Assembly: GCF_005222845.1 (NCBI RefSeq)
Contig: NZ_STFZ01000006.1
Location: 248,001-312,000, forward strand
Origin: Rhizobium sp. FY34
Lineage (GTDB): Bacteria > Pseudomonadota > Alphaproteobacteria > Rhizobiales > Rhizobiaceae
Direction: 5' to 3'
Length of the DNA: 64,000 bases
Of the stretch, positions 1 through 12,217 are shown piece by piece; position 1 is the stretch's first letter, and every line of letters begins with the position of its first letter. Made by a program: the position numbers and the translations under genes. Under the pieces are notes generated by a model that was given only the letters and a program-made list of their open reading frames with translations, had not been told where the DNA came from and did no database searches.

Positions 1-73
1 GCTTTCTATGAGAATCAGCGCTCTCCTGCTAAGTCCGGCCAACCCCCAAAGACATTTCGATCCAGGATCCGGC

Positions 74-463
74 ATGGAACTCTATTTCCCAAGCGAACTT
101 CCCGAACAGCTGGCTTTCTTTGGTGCCGCAGCAGCGGCCCTTATCGGCCTTTTCCTTTTTCTCCTGCCGCAGACGGCCCTCAAGCTTGGCGGCTTTATGG
201 TCGGTGAGGTGACGCCGGATGGCTATGCCGCAACACGCGCCAGCGGCGGGCTCTATCTAGGCCTTGCTCTTGCAGCCCTGCTTCTGGCGCAGGACTGGAC
301 CTATCTGGCGCTTGGCGCCGCAATGGCCATGGCGGCGATTGGCCGTCTGCTCTCGGCGCTTTTGGACCGGGCTGTCACGCCGCGCAATATTGTCCTGGCT
401 CTGCTTCAGGTTGTTGTCGGCGGCCTGCCGCTCGCTTACGTGCTCGGCTACTTCGCAGTCTGA
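74..463 (+). CDS. Small integral membrane protein (DUF4345-like)
   Basis: A hydrophobic protein of about 129 residues with roughly four predicted membrane segments, of the size and pattern of small DUF4345-like inner-membrane proteins. The family has no known biochemical role. I chose the ATG at 74 because AGGA lies about six bases upstream and because the family usually begins close to the first membrane segment. An in-frame ATG at position 8 would add 22 polar residues and has no visible ribosome binding site, although the window starts only 7 bases before it. It precedes the atp operon by about 250 bases. The family assignment is tentative; the membrane nature is clear. Confidence 0.6.
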   Translation: MELYFPSELPEQLAFFGAAAAALIGLFLFLLPQTALKLGGFMVGEVTPDGYAATRASGGLYLGLALAALLLAQDWTYLALGAAMAMAAIGRLLSALLDRAVTPRNIVLALLQVVVGGLPLAYVLGYFAV

Positions 464-714
464 GGGTGCGGCCAGTGCAGGCGGTCAACACGATTTGTGC
501 ACAGATCGGCGCAGAATCGTCGCAAGCCCTTGCTTCTGAGGCTGTTTCGGGTGCTGCGCGTGTTGCGAGTCCCCACGTCCTATGCTAGACGAACCGCGAA
601 TTTCGGAAAAAGGTTGAGGCTTGCCTCTGCCGAAATTAAGAAAAAGAAGCAAATTCAAGCGTTTGTCTGACCTCCGAAAACAGGCCAGGCGCTTGAATGA
701 AAATCAGGGAAATT
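464..714 (+). promoter_or_regulatory. Intergenic region carrying the presumed atp operon promoter
   Basis: About 250 bases without a gene separate the small membrane protein from atpH. The promoter of the ATP synthase operon is expected here, but I could not pick convincing -35 and -10 boxes. No strong hairpin was seen. Confidence 0.35.
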
Positions 715-1281
715 GTGCCCGTGGCAGACACATCCCAGCGGACTTCCAGCGTTGCTGACCGTTACGCATCTTCCCTGTTCGAGCTTGCGCTCGAAGCAGG
801 CGCTATCGATCAGGTGCGCGCAGATCTTGACCGTTTTCAGGCAATGATCGACGACAGCGATGATCTCAAGCGGCTGATCGCCAGCCCGGTCTTCTCATCC
901 GAAGATCAGGCGCGTGCCATCGTTGCTTTGTCCGACAAGGCCGGCATCAAGGGTCTCGTCGCAAACTTCCTGAAGGTTGTCGCCGGCAACCGTCGCCTGT
1001 TTGCGCTGCCAGGCATGATTCGCGGTTACCGCGATATCGTCGCCCGTCATCGCGGTGAACTGACTGCCGAGGTCGTCTCGGCCCATGCGCTTTCGCAAGC
1101 GCAGGAAAACGAACTGAAGTCGGCGCTGAAGGGCGTGACGGGCAGGGATGTCTCTCTGGATGTCGCCGTCGATCCGTCGATTCTCGGTGGTCTGATCGTC
1201 AAGGTCGGGTCCCGCCAGATCGACACGTCTCTCCGCACCAAACTTTCCACCCTTAAGCTTGCACTGAAAGAGGTTGGCTGA
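715..1281 (+). CDS. atpH: ATP synthase F1 delta subunit
   Basis: Delta subunit of the F1F0 ATP synthase (OSCP family), part of the peripheral stalk that holds F1 to the membrane sector. The product is 188 residues, typical of the family, and the N-terminus PVADTSQ matches rhizobial AtpH proteins. The start is taken as the GTG at 715, with AGGGA a few bases upstream; an ATG at 697 in the same frame would add six residues. It is the first gene of atpHAGDC, the split arrangement of alphaproteobacteria in which F0 genes lie elsewhere. The stop codon shares one base with the atpA ATG (TGATG), so translation is probably coupled. Confidence 0.95.
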   Translation: MPVADTSQRTSSVADRYASSLFELALEAGAIDQVRADLDRFQAMIDDSDDLKRLIASPVFSSEDQARAIVALSDKAGIKGLVANFLKVVAGNRRLFALPGMIRGYRDIVARHRGELTAEVVSAHALSQAQENELKSALKGVTGRDVSLDVAVDPSILGGLIVKVGSRQIDTSLRTKLSTLKLALKEVG

Positions 1282-2810
1282 TGGATATCCGCGCCGCGGA
1301 AATTTCCGCAATTCTGAAAGATCAAATCAAGAATTTCGGCCAGGAGGCTGAGGTCTCTGAAGTTGGTCAGGTTCTCTCCGTCGGTGACGGTATCGCCCGC
1401 GTCTATGGTCTGGACAATGTCCAGGCCGGCGAAATGGTCGAGTTTCCCGGTGGCATCCGCGGTATGGCGCTGAACCTCGAAGCCGACAATGTTGGCGTGG
1501 TTATCTTCGGCGCCGACCGTGACATCAAGGAAGGCGACACCGTCAAGCGGACCGGCGCTATCGTTGACGTGCCGATCGGCCCGGAACTTCTCGGCCGCGT
1601 CGTTGATGCGCTGGGCAACCCGATCGACGGCAAGGGCCCGATCAATGCGACCCGTCGTTCGCGCGTCGATGTCAAGGCTCCCGGTATCATTCCGCGCAAG
1701 TCGGTTCATGAGCCGATGTCGACCGGCCTCAAGGCCATCGACGCCCTGATCCCGGTTGGTCGCGGCCAGCGCGAGCTTGTCATCGGCGACCGCCAGACCG
1801 GCAAGACCGCCATCATTCTCGATACGATCCTGAACCAGAAGGCTATCCACGATAACGGCCCGGACGGCGAAAAGCTGTTCTGCGTGTACGTGGCTGTTGG
1901 TCAGAAGCGTTCGACCGTTGCTCAGTTCGTCAAGGTTCTCGAAGAGCGTGGCGCGCTGCAGTATTCGATCATCGTGGCGGCAACCGCCTCTGATCCGGCT
2001 CCGATGCAGTACCTGGCTCCGTTTGCCGGCTGCGCCATGGGCGAATACTTCCGTGACAATGGCCAGCACGCCCTGATCGCTTACGACGACCTGTCGAAGC
2101 AGGCTGTTGCCTATCGTCAGATGTCGCTGCTGCTGCGCCGTCCGCCGGGCCGCGAAGCCTATCCGGGCGACGTTTTCTATCTCCATTCGCGTCTTCTCGA
2201 GCGCGCCGCCAAGATGGGCGACGCTGCCGGTGCGGGATCGCTGACGGCTCTGCCGGTCATCGAAACTCAGGGTAACGACGTTTCGGCCTTCATCCCGACC
2301 AACGTGATCTCGATCACCGACGGCCAGATCTTCCTCGAAACCGACCTGTTCTACCAGGGCATCCGCCCGGCCGTGAATGTGGGTCTCTCGGTTTCGCGCG
2401 TTGGTTCTGCCGCTCAGATCAAGGCCATGAAGCAGGTTGCCGGCTCCATCAAGGGTGAGCTTGCGCAGTACCGCGAAATGGCGGCATTTGCTCAGTTCGG
2501 CTCCGACCTCGATGCCTCGACGCAGCGTCTCTTGAACCGCGGTGCACGCCTAACCGAACTTCTGAAGCAGCCGCAGTTCTCGCCGCTGAAGACGGAAGAG
2601 CAGGTCTCGGTGATCTTCGCTGGCGTCAATGGTTATCTGGACAAGCTGCCGGTTGCAGATGTCGGCAAGTTCGAACAGGGCCTGCTGAACTACCTGCGCA
2701 CCGAAGGTAAGGCCATCCTGGATGCCATCCGCACCGAAAAGCAGCTGTCGGATGATACCCGCGCCAAGCTGAAGGCTGCGCTGGAAACCTTCGCCAAGTC
2801 TTTCGCCTGA
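1281..2810 (+). CDS. atpA: ATP synthase F1 alpha subunit
   Basis: Alpha subunit (509 residues) of the catalytic F1 hexamer, carrying the non-catalytic nucleotide sites at the interfaces with beta. The Walker A motif GDRQTGKT starts at residue 169, and the family signature [14 protein letters not shown] is near residue 370. Length and sequence are full and typical. It overlaps atpH by one base and is followed after 27 bases by atpG. No anomaly was seen. Confidence 0.98.
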   Translation: MDIRAAEISAILKDQIKNFGQEAEVSEVGQVLSVGDGIARVYGLDNVQAGEMVEFPGGIRGMALNLEADNVGVVIFGADRDIKEGDTVKRTGAIVDVPIGPELLGRVVDALGNPIDGKGPINATRRSRVDVKAPGIIPRKSVHEPMSTGLKAIDALIPVGRGQRELVIGDRQTGKTAIILDTILNQKAIHDNGPDGEKLFCVYVAVGQKRSTVAQFVKVLEERGALQYSIIVAATASDPAPMQYLAPFAGCAMGEYFRDNGQHALIAYDDLSKQAVAYRQMSLLLRRPPGREAYPGDVFYLHSRLLERAAKMGDAAGAGSLTALPVIETQGNDVSAFIPTNVISITDGQIFLETDLFYQGIRPAVNVGLSVSRVGSAAQIKAMKQVAGSIKGELAQYREMAAFAQFGSDLDASTQRLLNRGARLTELLKQPQFSPLKTEEQVSVIFAGVNGYLDKLPVADVGKFEQGLLNYLRTEGKAILDAIRTEKQLSDDTRAKLKAALETFAKSFA

Positions 2811-2837
2811 ACGCAAAAGTCTAAGGACCGATAACGG

Positions 2838-3713
2838 ATGCCTTCACTTAAGGATCTGAAAAACCGGATCGCCTCCGTCAAGGCGACGCAGAAGATCACC
2901 AAGGCGATGAAAATGGTCGCCGCGGCGAAGCTGCGCCGTGCGCAGGAGGCAGCGGAAGCTGCTCGTCCCTACGCGGAACGGATGACAAATGTCCTGGCAG
3001 GGCTGAGCGCCGCCAACGCAGACAATGCGGAAGCGCCGCTCCTGCTCGCAGGCACCGGTAAGAACCAGACGCATCTGCTCATCGTCGCAACGGGCGAACG
3101 CGGCTTGGCCGGGGGGTTCAACTCCTCAATCATCCGCATGGCCCGCGACCATGCGCTGAAGCTGCTTGCGGAAGGCAAGACCGTCAAGATCCTGACTGTC
3201 GGTCGCAAGGGCAACGATATTCTGCGCCGTACATTCCGCGAAAACATCGTGGATTACGTCACGTTTCGTGAAGTCAAGCAGCTTGGCTTCACCAATGCGA
3301 ACATGGTCGCGCAGAAGGTTCTCACGCTGTTTGAAGCGGGGGAGTTTGACGTTGCGACGCTGTTCTACGCCCGCTTCCAGTCGGTGATTTCGCAGGTCGC
3401 AACGGCCCAGCAGATCATTCCGGCCAAGTTCGAGGCAAATGCAGCGCCCGAAACGAGCGCACTCTACGAATATGAGCCGAGTGAGCAGGAAATCCTGGAG
3501 GATCTTTTGCCGCGCAATGTCGCAGTGCAGATCTTCCGTGCCCTGCTGGAGAACAACGCTTCCTTCTACGGCGCGCAGATGTCCGCAATGGACAGTGCAA
3601 CGCGCAATGCCGGTGACATGATCAACAAGCTGACGCTATCCTACAACCGCCAGCGTCAGGCCCAGATCACGAAGGAACTCATTGAAATCATTTCGGGCGC
3701 GGAAGCGCTCTGA
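2838..3713 (+). CDS. atpG: ATP synthase F1 gamma subunit
   Basis: Gamma subunit (291 residues), the central rotor shaft of F1. The N-terminal coiled-coil helix with [11 protein letters not shown] and the [18 protein letters not shown] pattern, and the C-terminal helix containing [14 protein letters not shown], are diagnostic. It lies between atpA and atpD with short spacers, as expected in this operon. Confidence 0.98.
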   Translation: MPSLKDLKNRIASVKATQKITKAMKMVAAAKLRRAQEAAEAARPYAERMTNVLAGLSAANADNAEAPLLLAGTGKNQTHLLIVATGERGLAGGFNSSIIRMARDHALKLLAEGKTVKILTVGRKGNDILRRTFRENIVDYVTFREVKQLGFTNANMVAQKVLTLFEAGEFDVATLFYARFQSVISQVATAQQIIPAKFEANAAPETSALYEYEPSEQEILEDLLPRNVAVQIFRALLENNASFYGAQMSAMDSATRNAGDMINKLTLSYNRQRQAQITKELIEIISGAEAL

Positions 3714-3734
3714 AGGCCCAAGAAAGAAGGGTAA

Positions 3735-5213
<1,479 letters not shown>

Positions 5214-5224
5214 TGATCAACAGA

Positions 5225-5255
5225 CGGCGCATGCAACAGCATGCGCCGCTCTTTT
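5225..5255 (+). terminator. Terminator-like hairpin between atpD and atpC
   Basis: A perfect 10-bp stem (5225-5234 with 5239-5248) closes an AACA loop and is followed by CTCTTTT. It has the form of an intrinsic terminator but lies inside the atp operon, 12 bases after the atpD stop and about 30 bases before the atpC start. It may act as a partial terminator or as an mRNA 3'-end stabiliser. Confidence 0.7.
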
Positions 5256-5285
5256 CCGCATAACGCCCCTGAGAAGTGGACCGTC

Positions 5286-5693
5286 ATGGCCGACACTTTC
5301 GATTTTGAACTGGTTTCGCCCGAGCGCCTGCTCGTTTCCGAGAAGGTGACGGAAGTCATCATTCCCGCGACGCTTGGCGAAATGACCGTGCTGGCAAAGC
5401 ATGCCCCGACGATGACGACCATCAAGGCGGGTGTTGTCCGGGTGAAGCTTGCCTCCGGCGCGACGCAGAAATATGTCGTTTTCGGCGGTTTTGCAGATAT
5501 CCTGCCGACTGGCTGCACTGTGCTTGCCGAATCTGCCATTCCCCAGGAAGAGGCAAGCCGCGATATGTTCGACAAGCGCATTGCTGCGCTTCGTGCGGAT
5601 ATCTCGGATGCGCCGACGGATGAGCATCGCACGAAGCTCGAGCAGATGATGTCGGAACTGACCCATGTGCATAATTCCGTTATGCCGGGCTGA
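5286..5693 (+). CDS. atpC: ATP synthase F1 epsilon subunit
   Basis: Epsilon subunit (135 residues), linking gamma to the c-ring and inhibiting ATP hydrolysis. The beta-sandwich domain occupies the first 85 residues (FDFELVSPERLL, GEMTVLAKHAP) and a short C-terminal helical region follows. The start is the ATG at 5286, matching MADTFDFELVSP of rhizobial homologues; an upstream in-frame start at 5241 would lie inside the hairpin and is rejected. It is the last gene of the operon. Confidence 0.95.
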   Translation: MADTFDFELVSPERLLVSEKVTEVIIPATLGEMTVLAKHAPTMTTIKAGVVRVKLASGATQKYVVFGGFADILPTGCTVLAESAIPQEEASRDMFDKRIAALRADISDAPTDEHRTKLEQMMSELTHVHNSVMPG

Positions 5694-5719
5694 GCTGGAT
5701 TTTCTGAAGAGCACTGATA

Positions 5720-5745
5720 AAGGCCGGGCCTCGTGTCCGGCTTTT
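5720..5745 (+). terminator. Terminator after atpC
   Basis: Stem 5720-5727 with 5737-5744 (one wobble pair) and a run of four T. It lies between atpC and the convergent GMC oxidoreductase gene and probably ends the atp transcript. Confidence 0.65.
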
Positions 5746-5755
5746 GCCGTTTTGG

Positions 5756-7372
5756 CTATCGCGCATCGGCAAGGATCATCTCTGCGCCTCTTTCTGCCAC
5801 CATCATCACCGGGGCATTGATATTACCGGCGGTGATATTGGGAAAGATCGAGGCATCGACGACCCGCAGGCCCGGTATGCCATGCGCTCTCAACCGCGCA
5901 TCCACCACGGCGCGCTGCTGGTTCGGGCCCATCGCGCAGGTGCCGCAGAGATGATAGATTGATCCGCTATTTTGCCGGAAGTAGTCGATCAGAGCCTCGT
6001 CCTCCTCAATGGCGGGAGAGGGTGAAATCTCCGCCTCCACCCAGTCGGATAGCGCACCGGTACCGGCAATGCGGCGCATCAGGCGCATGCCCTGCAGTGC
6101 TTCGCGCAGATCATCGGCATGCGTCAGGTAGTTTGGCTGGATAAGGGGAGGGCTCGCGGCATTGGCATCGGACAGCCTGATCTCGCCGCGGCTTTTTGGG
6201 CGGCAGGCGCTGAACGCCATCAGGAAGCCTTCATAGGGTTCCGGCTGCAATCCGGCCTTCGGGTTGCTGGGAATTCGATAGGACAGCGGATTGAAGTAGA
6301 GCTGTAAATTGGGGCGCTCCTCACGCGCGTCACCGCGAAAGAAGCCACCCGCCTGGTTGACGCTCATGGCAAACGGACCGCTTCGGTTCAAGAGATAGCG
6401 CAGGCCCATGCTCGCCTTGCCCAACAGGCTTGCAAAGCTGCCATTCAGGGTGGGATGCCGGGAACGATAGTAGAAGCTGGCGCAGAGATGGTCCTGCAGA
6501 TTGCGACCGACGGCCGGCAGGTGGTGGCGCGTCGATATGCCCAGCGTCTGGAGGTTCTGGCCATCGCCAATGCCGGACAGTTGCAAAAGATGCGGCGTGT
6601 GAACGGCGCCTGCACTCAGGATCACCTCTCGCCCGGCATAGAATCGGTGGGTCTGCCCCTCCTGCACCAGTTCGACGCCGATTGTTCGTCTGTCTTCGCC
6701 AAACAACAGGCGTTGCGCCTGCGCATTCTGGGCGATGGTCAGATTGCGGCGGTTGGCGGCGGGACGCAGGTATTCCGCACCGGAATGTGAGCGCTGCCCA
6801 TCGCGAGTGTTGATGTCATAAACGCCGGCGCCCTCCAGCGTTGCGCCGTTGAAATCGCGATTGGCGGGCAGGCCAAGCTCCATGCAGGCGGCAAGAAAGA
6901 CGGTGCTCGCCTTGTGGATGTCGCGCCGCATCGGCGTCACGTGGATCTTGCCGCGATCTCCATGCCAGTCGCCTGCGCCATCGCCATGGGTTTCCAGACG
7001 CTTGAAGAGAGGCAATACGTCGTCTGCTCCCCAGCCGGGATTTCCCGCCGCCTTCCAGTCGTCGAAATCTTCTGCGGCCCCACGCAGGTAGATCATCGCA
7101 TTGATGGCGCCGGAACCGCCTAGCACCTTGCCGCGTGGAACATAGATGCGACGGTTGCCAAGCTCGGCTTCCGGCTCGCTCCAATACATCCAGTTGAGCG
7201 CGGGATTGTAATAGCTCTTGGCATAGCCGATCGGGATTTTCAGCCAGAAGGAGCGGTCACTGCCGCCCGCCTCGATCAGCAGCACCCGGTAGTGTCCGCT
7301 TTCGCTCAGCCTGTCAGCCAGGATACAGCCGGCAGATCCGGCACCGACGATGATGAAATCGAACTCCACCAT
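5756..7372 (-). CDS. GMC-family FAD-dependent alcohol dehydrogenase
   Basis: Glucose-methanol-choline oxidoreductase of 538 residues, closest in style to choline dehydrogenase and AlkJ-like alcohol dehydrogenases. The FAD-binding GAGSAG lies near residue 10, the GMC signature GKVLGGSGAINAMIYLRG near residue 83, and the C-terminal catalytic region with SIYHLCGTCAMG near residue 470. It should oxidise a primary or polyol alcohol with FAD as cofactor; the substrate cannot be told from sequence. It is the last gene of a minus-strand operon, 4 bases after the enolase-superfamily gene and downstream of an aldehyde dehydrogenase, which suggests sequential alcohol-aldehyde-acid oxidation. Confidence 0.85.
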   Translation of the reverse strand: MVEFDFIIVGAGSAGCILADRLSESGHYRVLLIEAGGSDRSFWLKIPIGYAKSYYNPALNWMYWSEPEAELGNRRIYVPRGKVLGGSGAINAMIYLRGAAEDFDDWKAAGNPGWGADDVLPLFKRLETHGDGAGDWHGDRGKIHVTPMRRDIHKASTVFLAACMELGLPANRDFNGATLEGAGVYDINTRDGQRSHSGAEYLRPAANRRNLTIAQNAQAQRLLFGEDRRTIGVELVQEGQTHRFYAGREVILSAGAVHTPHLLQLSGIGDGQNLQTLGISTRHHLPAVGRNLQDHLCASFYYRSRHPTLNGSFASLLGKASMGLRYLLNRSGPFAMSVNQAGGFFRGDAREERPNLQLYFNPLSYRIPSNPKAGLQPEPYEGFLMAFSACRPKSRGEIRLSDANAASPPLIQPNYLTHADDLREALQGMRLMRRIAGTGALSDWVEAEISPSPAIEEDEALIDYFRQNSGSIYHLCGTCAMGPNQQRAVVDARLRAHGIPGLRVVDASIFPNITAGNINAPVMMVAERGAEMILADAR

Positions 7373-7376
7373 CGTG

Positions 7377-8597
7377 TCACCCCTTGGCCGGAGAAAACTG
7401 TTTCACATCGGCTGCATCTGCAGCCATTTGCAGATGCAGCCTTTCGCCGCGATAGGGCGTGTGCGCGGCAATCACATCTTGGTTCAGTTCCACGCCAAGG
7501 CCGGGTTCGCGCGAGGGAATGAGATAGCCGTCCTCGACCTTCAGTTTCGTTTTCAGCACTTCGGCATGGAAGCCACCGAAGTCTATGATCGATTCATGGA
7601 TCAGGAAATTCGGGCTTGCGGCGGAAAGCTGGATGCTGGCGGCAGCCCCGACCGGTCCATTATAGAGATGCGGCGCGATCTCGACATAAAACGCTTCCGC
7701 CATGCCGGCGATCTTCTTGGCTTCCATGAGACCGCCGACGCGGGCCACATTCATTTGCAGGATGGAGGCCGCCCCTTCCTGCAGCACGCGCTGGAACTCA
7801 TACTTGGTCGTCAGCCGTTCGCCGGTGGAGATAGGGATCGAAGTTGCTCGCGCCACGCTTGCCATGGCCGCTTCCTGGCCGGGCGGCACCGGTTCTTCGA
7901 ACCATAGCGGATCATAGGGTTCCAGCCGCTTGGCAAGACGAATGGCAGAGGCCGGCACCATCTGTCCATGCGTGCCGAAGAGAATATCGGCCTTGGCGCC
8001 CACGGCCGCACGGATCTTGCGACAGAAGGTCTCGCAGCGCTCCATCACGCCGAGCGACAGGTGGTGCCCGCTATATTGCGTATAGGGTCCGGCCGGATCG
8101 AACTTCACGGCGGTAAAGCCCATCTCCACCATGCGCCGGGCTTCGTCTGCCGCCAGATCCGGATCACCGTAGTCATACTCGCCGGCTGCGTTTTTCGGAT
8201 AGAGATAGGTATAGGCGCGCAGTTTCTCATGCACGGTGCCGCCCAGAAGATCGGCGACCGGACGTCCGGCTGCCTTGCCGATAATGTCCCAGCAGGCAAT
8301 TTCGAGGCCCGAGACGATGCCCATCATGGTGAGGTCGGGGCGCTGGGTAAAGCCGCTTGAATAGGCGGCGCGCCAGAAGCGTTCGATCCGGTGCGGATCG
8401 TAACCTTCCAGATAGCGCTGGAAGACATCCTCGATCAGCGGCACAAGGGCGTTCGGGTCAAACCCGGTCGCGTAGATTTCGCCCAGACCACGGATGCCGC
8501 ATGCCGTTTCCAGTTCCACGAAGATCCAGTACATGCCGCCGATATGGGGCGGTGGAACGGCAACCACATGGGTGGAGAGCGAAACAACCCGCATCAT
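7377..8597 (-). CDS. Mandelate racemase/muconate lactonizing enzyme family (acid-sugar dehydratase-like)
   Basis: Enolase-superfamily enzyme of 406 residues with the usual N-terminal capping domain and a C-terminal barrel. Features seen include TAVKFDP, GTHGQM (a metal-site strand typical of galactonate/mannonate-dehydratase-like groups), LWFEEPVPP, PISTGERL and a late EIAPH. Members abstract a proton alpha to a carboxylate with Mg2+; the nearest subgroups dehydrate acid sugars, but a racemase cannot be excluded. GGGAGGA precedes the start. The start overlaps the upstream aldehyde dehydrogenase stop by 4 bases, and the GMC gene follows after 4 bases, so the three are one transcription unit. 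The real substrate is unknown. Confidence 0.8.
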   Translation of the reverse strand: MMRVVSLSTHVVAVPPPHIGGMYWIFVELETACGIRGLGEIYATGFDPNALVPLIEDVFQRYLEGYDPHRIERFWRAAYSSGFTQRPDLTMMGIVSGLEIACWDIIGKAAGRPVADLLGGTVHEKLRAYTYLYPKNAAGEYDYGDPDLAADEARRMVEMGFTAVKFDPAGPYTQYSGHHLSLGVMERCETFCRKIRAAVGAKADILFGTHGQMVPASAIRLAKRLEPYDPLWFEEPVPPGQEAAMASVARATSIPISTGERLTTKYEFQRVLQEGAASILQMNVARVGGLMEAKKIAGMAEAFYVEIAPHLYNGPVGAAASIQLSAASPNFLIHESIIDFGGFHAEVLKTKLKVEDGYLIPSREPGLGVELNQDVIAAHTPYRGERLHLQMAADAADVKQFSPAKG

Positions 8598-10021
8598 CGT
8601 CCTCCCAGAACCACAAGCCGCGTCTGGGTGAATTCCAGCATGCCGTGCTTGCCGTCATCACCGCCAAGGCCGGAGCGTTTCCAGCCCGCATGGTAGCCCT
8701 GATAGGGATCGGCCGGGAAGCGGTTGATGTAAAGCTCGCCGGCTTCGATGCTGGTCGTCGCTTGCATCACCTTGGCATAATCGTTGGAAAACAGCACTGA
8801 GGCGAGCCCGTATTGGCTGTCGCTGGCCATGGCCAAAGCCTCATCGAAATGGGCATAGGCAAGAACGGGCAGCACGGGGCCGAAGATTTCCTCCTGAACG
8901 ATCTCCATGTCCTGCCGGCAGCGTGACAGCAGCGTCGGCGGATAGAAGTAACCTGGACCATCGGGCAGCACGCCGCCGCATTCTAGCACGGCGCCGTCCG
9001 CAATGGCGCGTGTCACCATGCCATGCAGCCTGTCGCGGGCGGCCCCGTTTGCCAGAGGCCCCATCACATCCGGCTCCATGGCACGATCGCCGAAGCGGCG
9101 GGCGGCAAAACCGGTCCGCAATCTGTCAAGCAGCGCATCATGGACAGAGGCATGCACGTAAAGCCGCTCGACGGAGGTGCAGACCTGGCCGCAATGGGCG
9201 GTTTTTGCCGCAAGCAGCATTGTAGCCACCCGGTCGAGATCGGCATCCGGCTCGATGATCACCGGCGTCTTGCCGCCGAGTTCCAGCGATGGCTTGGCAA
9301 TGTTCTGCTTGGCATAGTCAAGAACCATGCGGCCGGCGGACACGCTGCCGGTCAACGTGATCATCCCCACCTCGGCTCGGGTGCAGAGAGTTGCCGCCAC
9401 TTCATGCGTCATGGTGAGAATGCTGATCAGCCCCTCCGGCAGGTCTGCCGCCTCGATGGCTCTGGCAAAGGCGAAGGCAGAGGTCGGGGTCAGGTTGCTC
9501 GGCCTTGCGATGACCGCATTGCCGGCAATCAGCGCCGGCGCAATCTTGCGCACCAGCGTGTAGATTGGAAAGTTGAAGGGGATGAGGCAGGCCACCACGC
9601 CGATCGGCACGCGCTGCAGCAGCAGCGTTTCGTTCGGCGTATCGCTCTCGATCACCTCGCCTTCGATGCGCCGCGCCCATTCGGCGTGATAGCGCATCAG
9701 CTCCACGCCATAGCCCACTTCGGCAATGGCATCGGCAAGGCTCTTACCGCTCTCGAGCGCCAGCGCTGCACCGATTGCGGCGGCCTGTTGCTCCAGGCAT
9801 TCCGCCAGCCTGCGCAGTGCCTGGCCGCGCTCGATGGCCGGCAGTCTGGCCCAGGTTTTCTGCGCCCTTGCGGCCTGCGCCACTGCCTCGATCACCTCGG
9901 TATCGGTTGCCGCGGGAACGCCGGCAAAGACAAGGCCTGTTGCCGGGTTGCGCACCTCGATCATCGCATCGGTTTTGGGCGCGACGAAGCTGCCACCAAT
10001 AAAGTTGCGCAATGGGGTCAC
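8594..10021 (-). CDS. NAD(P)-dependent aldehyde dehydrogenase
   Basis: Aldehyde dehydrogenase superfamily enzyme of 475 residues. Visible motifs are the N-terminal FIGGSF, the catalytic-glutamate region LELGGKTPVII near residue 250, the catalytic cysteine in CGQVCTSVERLYV near residue 286, and EIFGPVLPV. It should oxidise an aldehyde to the acid. The start is a GTG at 10021 with GGGAGG about ten bases upstream. It is first of the ALDH, dehydratase, GMC operon and is divergent from ldh, so the 217-base gap probably holds promoters for both. No regulator gene adjoins the operon. Confidence 0.88.
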   Translation of the reverse strand: MTPLRNFIGGSFVAPKTDAMIEVRNPATGLVFAGVPAATDTEVIEAVAQAARAQKTWARLPAIERGQALRRLAECLEQQAAAIGAALALESGKSLADAIAEVGYGVELMRYHAEWARRIEGEVIESDTPNETLLLQRVPIGVVACLIPFNFPIYTLVRKIAPALIAGNAVIARPSNLTPTSAFAFARAIEAADLPEGLISILTMTHEVAATLCTRAEVGMITLTGSVSAGRMVLDYAKQNIAKPSLELGGKTPVIIEPDADLDRVATMLLAAKTAHCGQVCTSVERLYVHASVHDALLDRLRTGFAARRFGDRAMEPDVMGPLANGAARDRLHGMVTRAIADGAVLECGGVLPDGPGYFYPPTLLSRCRQDMEIVQEEIFGPVLPVLAYAHFDEALAMASDSQYGLASVLFSNDYAKVMQATTSIEAGELYINRFPADPYQGYHAGWKRSGLGGDDGKHGMLEFTQTRLVVLGGR

Positions 10022-10208
10022 GGGGCTTGGCCTCCCTGGTTACAGGAAAAGCAGCCTTGGAACATCGTCGCAGCCGTCAGCGCCGGCCATCGCCGCATTG
10101 CAAGCTCCCCCCTGTCATTTTTCATTAAACCAGAGTGTGAGGGCCGCCGTCACCTGTTTTTATCGCGCGCTTGCGCCATGTCATGCGTTGGACGAACAGC
10201 CGCTATAG

Positions 10209-11171
<963 letters not shown>

Positions 11172-11254
11172 TCTCTCGTCTGTCGGCCGCGGTTGACGGA
11201 CACCCTGCGCTAGGGTCACAACTGTCCTTGCGTCTTCTGGCGCGGGAGGACGAT

Positions 11255-12190
11255 ATGATCGACAAGCTGGAATTCTTCATTGCGCTGGCCGGTGCCCAGC
11301 ATTTTGGCCGGGCGGCCGAGGAATGCGGTATTTCGCAGCCAACACTGTCGGCGGCCATCCGCCAGCTGGAAGATCAGCTCGGGGTCATGCTGGTCGTGCG
11401 CGGCTCGCGTTTCCAGGGACTGACACCGGAAGGCCAGCGCGTGCTGGAATGGGCGCGGCGCATCGTTGGCGATACCCGCACGATGCGCGAGGAAATGCGC
11501 GCCGCCCGCAAGGGTCTGGCCGGGCATATCCGGCTGGCCGTCATTCCAACGGCGCTGGCCATGGTACCAAGGCTGACCGAGCCCTTCCAGGCCCGCCATC
11601 CGGATGTGACCTTCTCGGTTACCTCGCGCACGTCCTTGCAAGTGCTCAGCCAGCTCGAAAATCTCGAGATCGACGCCGGCATCACCTATCTCGACAATGA
11701 GCCGCTCGGTCGCGTCACCACCGTGCCGCTCTATTCGGAGCGCTATCACCTGATTGCGGCGGCTGGCACGCCGCTGGCCGATCGCGATAGCGTGACGTGG
11801 AAGGAAGTTTCCGGTCTTCGGCTTTGTCTATTGACGCCGGACATGCAAAATCGCCGCATTATCAACAAGCACATGGCGGAAGCCGGCGTCTGGGCCAAGC
11901 CCACGCTCGAATCCAATTCGATGATCGTATTGTTTTCCCATATCCGCACCGGCCAATGGGCCTCCATCATGCCGCGCAATGTGGCGGAATCCTTCGGTTT
12001 TCCTGAACAGATCCGGATGATTCCGATCACCGATCCGGATGCCGAACATCTGGTCGGTCTCGTGGTAACCCATCGTGAACCTCATACGCCTTTGGTCTCG
12101 GGCCTGTTGCATGAGGCCAGATCCCGCGCTGCAGCATCTGCCTTTGATAGAAATGTCCTATCGTCCGACGGAAAGCCGCTATTGACCTAG
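11255..12190 (+). CDS. LysR-family regulator, probable FdsR of the formate dehydrogenase operon
   Basis: LysR-type transcriptional regulator of 311 residues with an N-terminal winged helix-turn-helix (HFGRAAEECGISQPTLSAAIRQLE, about residues 15-40 in several motifs) and a C-terminal effector-binding domain. The ATG at 11255 follows GGGAGGA. It sits directly upstream of fdsG on the same strand, the position of FdsR in other bacteria with soluble formate dehydrogenases, where the regulator controls the fds operon. A palindrome immediately after its stop codon could be its operator. The regulatory target is inferred from position only. Confidence 0.85.
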   Translation: MIDKLEFFIALAGAQHFGRAAEECGISQPTLSAAIRQLEDQLGVMLVVRGSRFQGLTPEGQRVLEWARRIVGDTRTMREEMRAARKGLAGHIRLAVIPTALAMVPRLTEPFQARHPDVTFSVTSRTSLQVLSQLENLEIDAGITYLDNEPLGRVTTVPLYSERYHLIAAAGTPLADRDSVTWKEVSGLRLCLLTPDMQNRRIINKHMAEAGVWAKPTLESNSMIVLFSHIRTGQWASIMPRNVAESFGFPEQIRMIPITDPDAEHLVGLVVTHREPHTPLVSGLLHEARSRAAASAFDRNVLSSDGKPLLT

Positions 12191-12217
12191 TGCCTGCAAA
12201 CGGAAAACTTATCATCT

